Shown here: piece after piece, positions 12,998-17,270 of the stretch | Position numbering within the stretch: the stretch's first letter is position 1 | Layout: the number at the start of each line of letters is the position of its first letter | Assembly (NCBI GenBank): GCA_007280315.1 | Contig: QYQC01000182.1 | Span: forward strand, 1-17,270 | Reading direction: 5' to 3' | Length of the DNA stretch: 17,270 nt | Origin: Betaproteobacteria bacterium | GTDB taxonomy: Bacteria > Pseudomonadota > Gammaproteobacteria > Burkholderiales > SG8-39 | Notes under the pieces: model-generated | Database searches by the model: none | Told to the model about the DNA's origin: nothing | The model's input: the letters and a program-made list of their open reading frames with translations, nothing else | Position numbers and translations under genes: made by a program

Positions 12998-13756
12998 ATG
13001 TCAGCGTGCAGCGACCAGCGGGTCATCCACCGCGCCGAAGCGGATCGAAGCGGCGTTGCAGCGCGCGCGTCACTCCGACCCGGCTGGCGTGCCCGACTCG
13101 CACTGTTCGCGCTGGGTGCAGGCCTCGTGCTTGCGGCATCGCAGGATCTCGGATTCTCACGCGGCGTGACGCCGGGATTGATCGAGCGCTATGCCGGAAA
13201 ATTCGGAGCGGAAGCCAGAACGCGCCTGCGCGGCTGGCAGGAGTTCGTGCGCGCAGTACCGGCGGAGCAGCGGCTTCCCGGAAACGAAGCGGACCTGCTC
13301 GCCTCAGTCAATTCGTTTTTCAACCGGCTGCGCTTCGTCACCGATCTAGCGCACTGGGGCGTCGAAGATTACTGGGCGTCACCGGCTGAAGCCCTCGCCA
13401 GCAACGGCGCCGATTGCGAGGACTTTACTATCGCCAAGTATTTCACCCTGAAAGAACTCGGTGTGCCGATCCAGCGTCTCAGACTCACCTACGTCAAGGC
13501 GGTCAAGCTGAATCAGGCGCATATGGTGCTCGCCTATTACGCGCAACCGAACACGATGCCGCTGATTCTCGACAACCTGATCAACGAGGTCAAACCGGCA
13601 TCGGAACGGCCCGACCTGATCCCCGTATACAGTTTCAACGACGATGATCTGCTGATCGTGCGTCCGGGCCAGCGCGACGTCAGCGCCGGCAACGCTACGC
13701 AGATACGCCTGTGGCGTGACCTGCTGGACAAGCTGGAAAAAGAACTGAGGTATTGA
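12998..13756 (+). CDS. lapG: LapG-type periplasmic cysteine protease (bacterial transglutaminase-like)
   Basis: LapG cuts the N terminus of a large LapA-type surface adhesin and so frees cells from a biofilm; it is held inactive by LapD when cyclic-di-GMP is high. The product has 252 residues. A hydrophobic segment at about 31-48 (ARLALFALGAGLVLAA) after a basic stretch looks like a signal peptide or anchor. The protease domain carries the triad Cys140 (GADCEDFTIAKY), His175 (QAHMVLAYY) and Asp192 (LDNL), with Asp139 and Glu141 beside the cysteine where LapG binds calcium. Trp120 and the GVEDYWASP stretch are also family wording. The frame is open far upstream, but residues before the ATG at 12998 match nothing and overlap the divergent gene. 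The 41 bases from its stop to the lapD ATG indicate an operon. The adhesin target is not in the window. Confidence 0.92.
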   Translation: MSACSDQRVIHRAEADRSGVAARASLRPGWRARLALFALGAGLVLAASQDLGFSRGVTPGLIERYAGKFGAEARTRLRGWQEFVRAVPAEQRLPGNEADLLASVNSFFNRLRFVTDLAHWGVEDYWASPAEALASNGADCEDFTIAKYFTLKELGVPIQRLRLTYVKAVKLNQAHMVLAYYAQPNTMPLILDNLINEVKPASERPDLIPVYSFNDDDLLIVRPGQRDVSAGNATQIRLWRDLLDKLEKELRY

Positions 13757-13797
13757 TATCGCACTATGAATGCTATGCTTTTTATTGGAAACCGATC

Positions 13798-15750
13798 ATG
13801 ACTCTTTTCAGACAATTGTTTCTCGGCGCCTCGTTGCTGTTCCTGCTGGTATTGGCGGGGGTGGAGGCGATCTATCTTTCCAATTCCCGGCTCTATGTGC
13901 AACAGCAGCTCGAATCGCATTCGCAGGACGCAGCGACGTCGCTTTCGCTTTGGCTCGCCACGATCAAGCCGTTCGAAGACCGCGCGCTGATCGAGACCGT
14001 GGTCAATACCGCGTTCGAACGCGGCTACTACCAGTCGATACGCGTGGTATCGGCGAGCGGCGATACCCTGGCGGCCAAGCAACTGCCGTCCGCGCAGGGC
14101 GGCGTGCCGAATTGGTTCGCCCAGTTGTTTCCCCTGCGACCGCCCAGCGCCGAAGCCATGATCAGCTCCGGCTGGCAGCAACTCGGGCGCGTGCTGGTGA
14201 CCAGCCATCCCAATTTCGCCTATCTTCAGCTGTGGCACACCGGGATGGAAACCCTGGGCTTGCTGCTGCTGGTGTATGTGCTCGCCCTCGCCGCCCTGCG
14301 CGCCTTCCTCGCCACCATCCTGCGACCATTGAGTGAGATCGAGCGCGCGGCAACCGCCATAGGCGAACGCGATTTCAGGACCATCGCCCTCGCGCCCAGG
14401 GCGCGCGAACTCGGGCGCGTGGTCAGCGCGATGAACAGCCTGTCGGGGAAGGTAAGGCGCGTGATCGAAGACGAATCGGCGCGCGCGGAGCAACTGCAGC
14501 GCGAGGCCTACCGCGATCCGGTTACCGGAATATTGAATCGACGCGGCCTGGAGCACGAACTGCAGAATTTGTTTCATGCCGATCGCGACGTCTATTCCGG
14601 CGCTTTTGTGCTGCTCGAACTCGAGCGCTTCAAGGAGTACAACTCGACGCGCGGCTACCAGCGCGCAGACGAACTGCTGGCCCTGGTCGCGCGCATCGCC
14701 GGCGACGCGAGCGCTGGACAGGCCGTGGCCGTCGCGCGCTTCGGCGGCGCCAGCTTCGCGCTCGCCGCGGTCAATGTCGACGCCGGCGCCGCGGGCAGAC
14801 TGGCAGACGCCGTCAGCTGCGGCGTCCAGGCGGCTTTAGCGGAGCAGGCGCTCACCGGGGAAATCGAATTTCATTGCGGGGCCGCGCATTTTGACGGCGA
14901 CCCGCCGCCGTTGGCGGACTTGCTGGCCGCGGTCGATCTGGCGTTGAACCGGGCGCGCGGAAAGGCGGCCAACAGTTTCGAGCTCATCGCGCTGAATGAA
15001 CTCGAACAACCCGGCCGCGGCGCGCTCGCCTGGCGCGAACACATCGAAGGCGCGATCGATGCGGGCAAGCTGGCGCTGTACACCCAAACCGTCCTCGAGC
15101 TGCCCGGACGCGCGCTGCTGCAGGGAGAAGTGTTCACCCGTCTCGCGGAAGACGGCAGCACCCCGATACCGGCCGCGCAATTCATGCCGATGGCGGCGCG
15201 CCATGGACTGATGCCCAGGCTCGATTGCCGCGTTCTCGCGATGCTGATTGCGCGCTTCGATGCCGGTGCGAGCCTCGCGCCGGTGATCGCGATCAATATT
15301 TCTGCGCAGACCGTGGCCGATGCGGCATCGCGCCAATGCCTGATCGATACGCTGCAGGGCCGGCGCAACATTGCCGCCCGCCTGGTGTTCGAAATGACCG
15401 AGTTCGGCGTAATTCAGGCGCCGGCGGTCAGCCTCGAATTCGCCACGGAAGTCAGGCGGCTGGGAGCGCAGTTTGCGATCGACAATTTCAACCTGCACCG
15501 CGATTCCCTGCGACTGTTGAACCAACTGTTGCCGCACTACATCAAACTCGCGCCCGCATACACCGATGCGCTGGCGCAGAATCAGGACAGCCGCTTCATC
15601 GTGTCATCGCTGATCCGCATCGCGCAGCCCCTTGAGATCGGCGTCATCGCGCAATCAGTCGAGTCGGAATCCTCGATTCAGCTGCTGCAGGACATGGGTT
15701 TTTCCGGCTACCAGGGCTACGCCAACGGCAAACCGGCGCCAATCGGTTGA
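13798..15750 (+). CDS. lapD: LapD-type inner-membrane cyclic-di-GMP receptor (degenerate GGDEF-EAL)
   Basis: LapD binds cyclic-di-GMP in the cytoplasm and, through its periplasmic domain, captures LapG so that the adhesin stays on the cell. The product has 650 residues. TM1 is at about 7-27, the LapD/MoxY-type periplasmic domain at about 28-150 (with the LSLWLA helix and a conserved W at 126), TM2 at about 152-174, HAMP at about 175-230, GGDEF-like at 235-400 and EAL-like at 410-650. The GGDEF signature is GGASF (316-320) and the EAL signature is EVF (444-446); the DD pair is DN (562-563) and the usual AEGVE is AQSVE. It should therefore bind but neither make nor break the nucleotide, as in known LapD proteins. 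The ATG at 13798 gives the family's MTLFRQLFLGASLL start and has GGAAA before it; the in-frame TTG at 13753 does not. It is directly behind lapG. Confidence 0.93.
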   Translation: MTLFRQLFLGASLLFLLVLAGVEAIYLSNSRLYVQQQLESHSQDAATSLSLWLATIKPFEDRALIETVVNTAFERGYYQSIRVVSASGDTLAAKQLPSAQGGVPNWFAQLFPLRPPSAEAMISSGWQQLGRVLVTSHPNFAYLQLWHTGMETLGLLLLVYVLALAALRAFLATILRPLSEIERAATAIGERDFRTIALAPRARELGRVVSAMNSLSGKVRRVIEDESARAEQLQREAYRDPVTGILNRRGLEHELQNLFHADRDVYSGAFVLLELERFKEYNSTRGYQRADELLALVARIAGDASAGQAVAVARFGGASFALAAVNVDAGAAGRLADAVSCGVQAALAEQALTGEIEFHCGAAHFDGDPPPLADLLAAVDLALNRARGKAANSFELIALNELEQPGRGALAWREHIEGAIDAGKLALYTQTVLELPGRALLQGEVFTRLAEDGSTPIPAAQFMPMAARHGLMPRLDCRVLAMLIARFDAGASLAPVIAINISAQTVADAASRQCLIDTLQGRRNIAARLVFEMTEFGVIQAPAVSLEFATEVRRLGAQFAIDNFNLHRDSLRLLNQLLPHYIKLAPAYTDALAQNQDSRFIVSSLIRIAQPLEIGVIAQSVESESSIQLLQDMGFSGYQGYANGKPAPIG

Positions 15751-15773
15751 CGCATCGCAGGCGACCGTGCGGA

Positions 15774-17270
15774 TCAGGACGGTGCCGGCAGACGCACGCA
15801 GACCAGATTGCGATCGCCGTAGGCATTGTCCGCGCGCCCCACCGGCGGCCAGTACTTGTGCGCGCGCAATTGCGCCAGCGGAAAGGCTGCCGACTCGCGT
15901 GAATGGCGATGCGGCCATGCATCCGCGCACACCATGGCGGCGGTATGCGGCGCGTGCCGGAGCGGATTTTCCGCGCGATCCAACCTGCCCTCCTCCACCG
16001 CGCGAATCTCCGCGCGGATGGCGATCATGGCGTCGACGAAGCGATCGAGTTCCGCCTTCGATTCGCTTTCGGTGGGCTCGACCATCAGCGTGCCTGCCAC
16101 CGGGAACGACATGGTGGGCGCGTGAAAGCCGTAGTCGATCAGCCGCTTCGCAACGTCTTCCACCCCGACGCCGCTCGCCTCCTTCAGCGCGCGCAAGTCG
16201 AGCACGCACTCGTGCGCGACCAACCCGCCCGGCCCGCTGTAGAGCACCGGATAGTGCGGCGCCAGGCGCCTGGCTACGTAGTTCGCGTTGAGGATCGCCA
16301 TCTCGCTCGCCGCGCGCACGCCTTCGCACCCGAGCAGAGTGATGTACATCCAAGCCACCGGCAGTACGCCGGCGCTGCCGTAGGGCGCGGCCGCCACCGC
16401 ACCGATGCGCTGCGCGCCGGCCGCCAACTCCCGGTGTCCGGGCAGGAAAGGCGCGAGATGCGCCGCCACCGCCAGCGGGCCCACGCCGGGGCCGCCGCCG
16501 CCGTGCGGAATGCCGAAGGTCTTGTGCAGATTCAAATGCGACAGGTCGCCGCCAAACCGCCCCGGCGCGCACAGGCCGGCCATGGCGTTCAGGTTTGCAC
16601 CGTCGATGTATACCTGTCCACCGTGGCCGTGCACGATGTCGCAGATCTCTTTGATGCCCGGCTCGAACACGCCGTGCGTCGACGGGTAGGTCAGCATGAT
16701 CGCCGCCAGTTCATGGCCGTGAGCTGCTGCCTTGGCATGCAAATCGCCGACATCGACGTTGCCGTCGGCGTCGCAGGCAACCACCACCACACGCATGCCC
16801 GCCATCTGCGCCGAAGCCGGATTGGTACCGTGCGCCGAAGCCGGAATCAGGCAGACCTCGCGCCGTCCCTCGCCGCGCGAACGGTGCCAGGCGCGGATCA
16901 CCAGCAATCCGGCGAACTCACCCTGGGATCCGGCATTGGGCTGCAGTGATACCGCGGCGTAGCCGGTGATGGCGCACAGCATGCGCTCCAGGTCACTGAT
17001 CATGGCGCGATAACCCGCAGTCTGCGCCGCCGGCGCGAACGGGTGGATATGCGCGAACTCGGGCCAGGAGACCGGCAGCATCTCACTCGTGGCATTGAGC
17101 TTCATGGTGCACGAGCCCAGCGGAATCATCGCCCGGTCGAGCGCGAGGTCGCGCCCAGCCAGTCGCCGCACATAGCGCAACATCTCGGTCTCGCTGCGGT
17201 AACGATGAAACGTCGGGTGCCTGAGGAACGGCGTCGTGCGCACCGGCAAGGCCGGCGAAACTCCCGACTC
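15774..17270 (-). CDS. gcvP: Glycine dehydrogenase (decarboxylating), C-terminal half, cut by window
   Basis: The P protein of the glycine cleavage system decarboxylates glycine with pyridoxal phosphate and passes the aminomethyl group to the H protein lipoyl arm. Only about 498 codons of the usual 950-970 lie inside; the frame is open to the last base, so this is part of a full-length gene rather than a split gcvPB with its own start (no ribosome site is visible at 17249). The entry segment TPFLRHPTFHRYRSETEMLR is the usual junction between the two halves. SCTMKLNATSEMLPVSWPEF, QPNAGSQGEF, PASAHGTNPASAQMAG and NLHKTFGIPHGGGGPGVGP follow in family order. The Lys of the HKTFG motif (codon 16521-16523) is the cofactor lysine. 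The C terminus ends in the conserved KYWPPVGRADNAYGDRNL. It converges on lapD with a 23-base gap that contains no clear terminator. Confidence 0.95.
   Translation of the reverse strand, partial: ESGVSPALPVRTTPFLRHPTFHRYRSETEMLRYVRRLAGRDLALDRAMIPLGSCTMKLNATSEMLPVSWPEFAHIHPFAPAAQTAGYRAMISDLERMLCAITGYAAVSLQPNAGSQGEFAGLLVIRAWHRSRGEGRREVCLIPASAHGTNPASAQMAGMRVVVVACDADGNVDVGDLHAKAAAHGHELAAIMLTYPSTHGVFEPGIKEICDIVHGHGGQVYIDGANLNAMAGLCAPGRFGGDLSHLNLHKTFGIPHGGGGPGVGPLAVAAHLAPFLPGHRELAAGAQRIGAVAAAPYGSAGVLPVAWMYITLLGCEGVRAASEMAILNANYVARRLAPHYPVLYSGPGGLVAHECVLDLRALKEASGVGVEDVAKRLIDYGFHAPTMSFPVAGTLMVEPTESESKAELDRFVDAMIAIRAEIRAVEEGRLDRAENPLRHAPHTAAMVCADAWPHRHSRESAAFPLAQLRAHKYWPPVGRADNAYGDRNLVCVRLPAPS

Noticed and set aside
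15903..16949. 348-codon + strand open frame
   Set aside because: Antisense to the well conserved gcvP frame, including its cofactor lysine.
1..17270. Search for tRNA, rRNA, CRISPR, insertion sequences, phage or defence genes
   Set aside because: No cloverleaf, repeat array, transposase or terminal inverted repeats were seen; the window is nearly all ordinary coding DNA.

Overview
The window is GC-rich, densely coded bacterial DNA with no tRNA, rRNA, CRISPR array, insertion sequence or phage gene that I can see. Product types and protein wording (short 6-phosphogluconate dehydrogenase, a ROK-type polyphosphate glucokinase, a long DUF349 protein, LapG/LapD, full-type GcvP) suggest a Gram-negative proteobacterium, probably a betaproteobacterium. 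That placement is inference from family resemblance, not from a marker gene.

Layout. (1) 1-1448: 3' part of a periplasmic Do/HtrA serine protease, cut by the left edge. (2) 1453-1935: a decayed TerB-family gene whose C-terminal half is still readable after an in-frame stop. (3) 1951-4129: a sugar-phosphate cluster on the + strand, with intact gnd, a zwf reduced to three fragments in three reading frames, and intact ppgK. (4) 4143-8830: three minus-strand genes, namely an ankyrin-repeat protein, a 934-residue DUF349 protein, and a fused Rieske/flavodoxin-like oxidoreductase. (5) 8969-11365: a PAS-PAS-GAF-PAS-HD-GYP protein, a predicted cyclic-di-GMP phosphodiesterase. (6) 11376-12907: a minus-strand pair, alpha/beta hydrolase then glutathione S-transferase, with a 4-base start/stop overlap. 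(7) 12998-15750: lapG then lapD, the protease and cyclic-di-GMP receptor that control release of a surface adhesin. (8) 15774-17270: C-terminal half of the glycine decarboxylase P protein on the minus strand, cut by the right edge.

Two themes link the genes. The first is glucose-6-phosphate metabolism with a broken middle step: the kinase and 6-phosphogluconate dehydrogenase look intact, but the glucose-6-phosphate dehydrogenase between them cannot be functional. The second is cyclic-di-GMP: a probable phosphodiesterase lies about 1.6 kb upstream of lapG-lapD, on the same strand but separated by the opposite-strand hydrolase/GST pair. The lapG substrate adhesin and its type I secretion genes are not in the window.

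I found no convincing wholly new multi-gene system. The best candidates for a second look are the Rieske-flavodoxin fusion, the three-frame zwf relic, the regularly spaced tryptophan repeats of the DUF349 protein, and a perfect Shine-Dalgarno sequence leading an 11-codon reading frame at 8230-8277.
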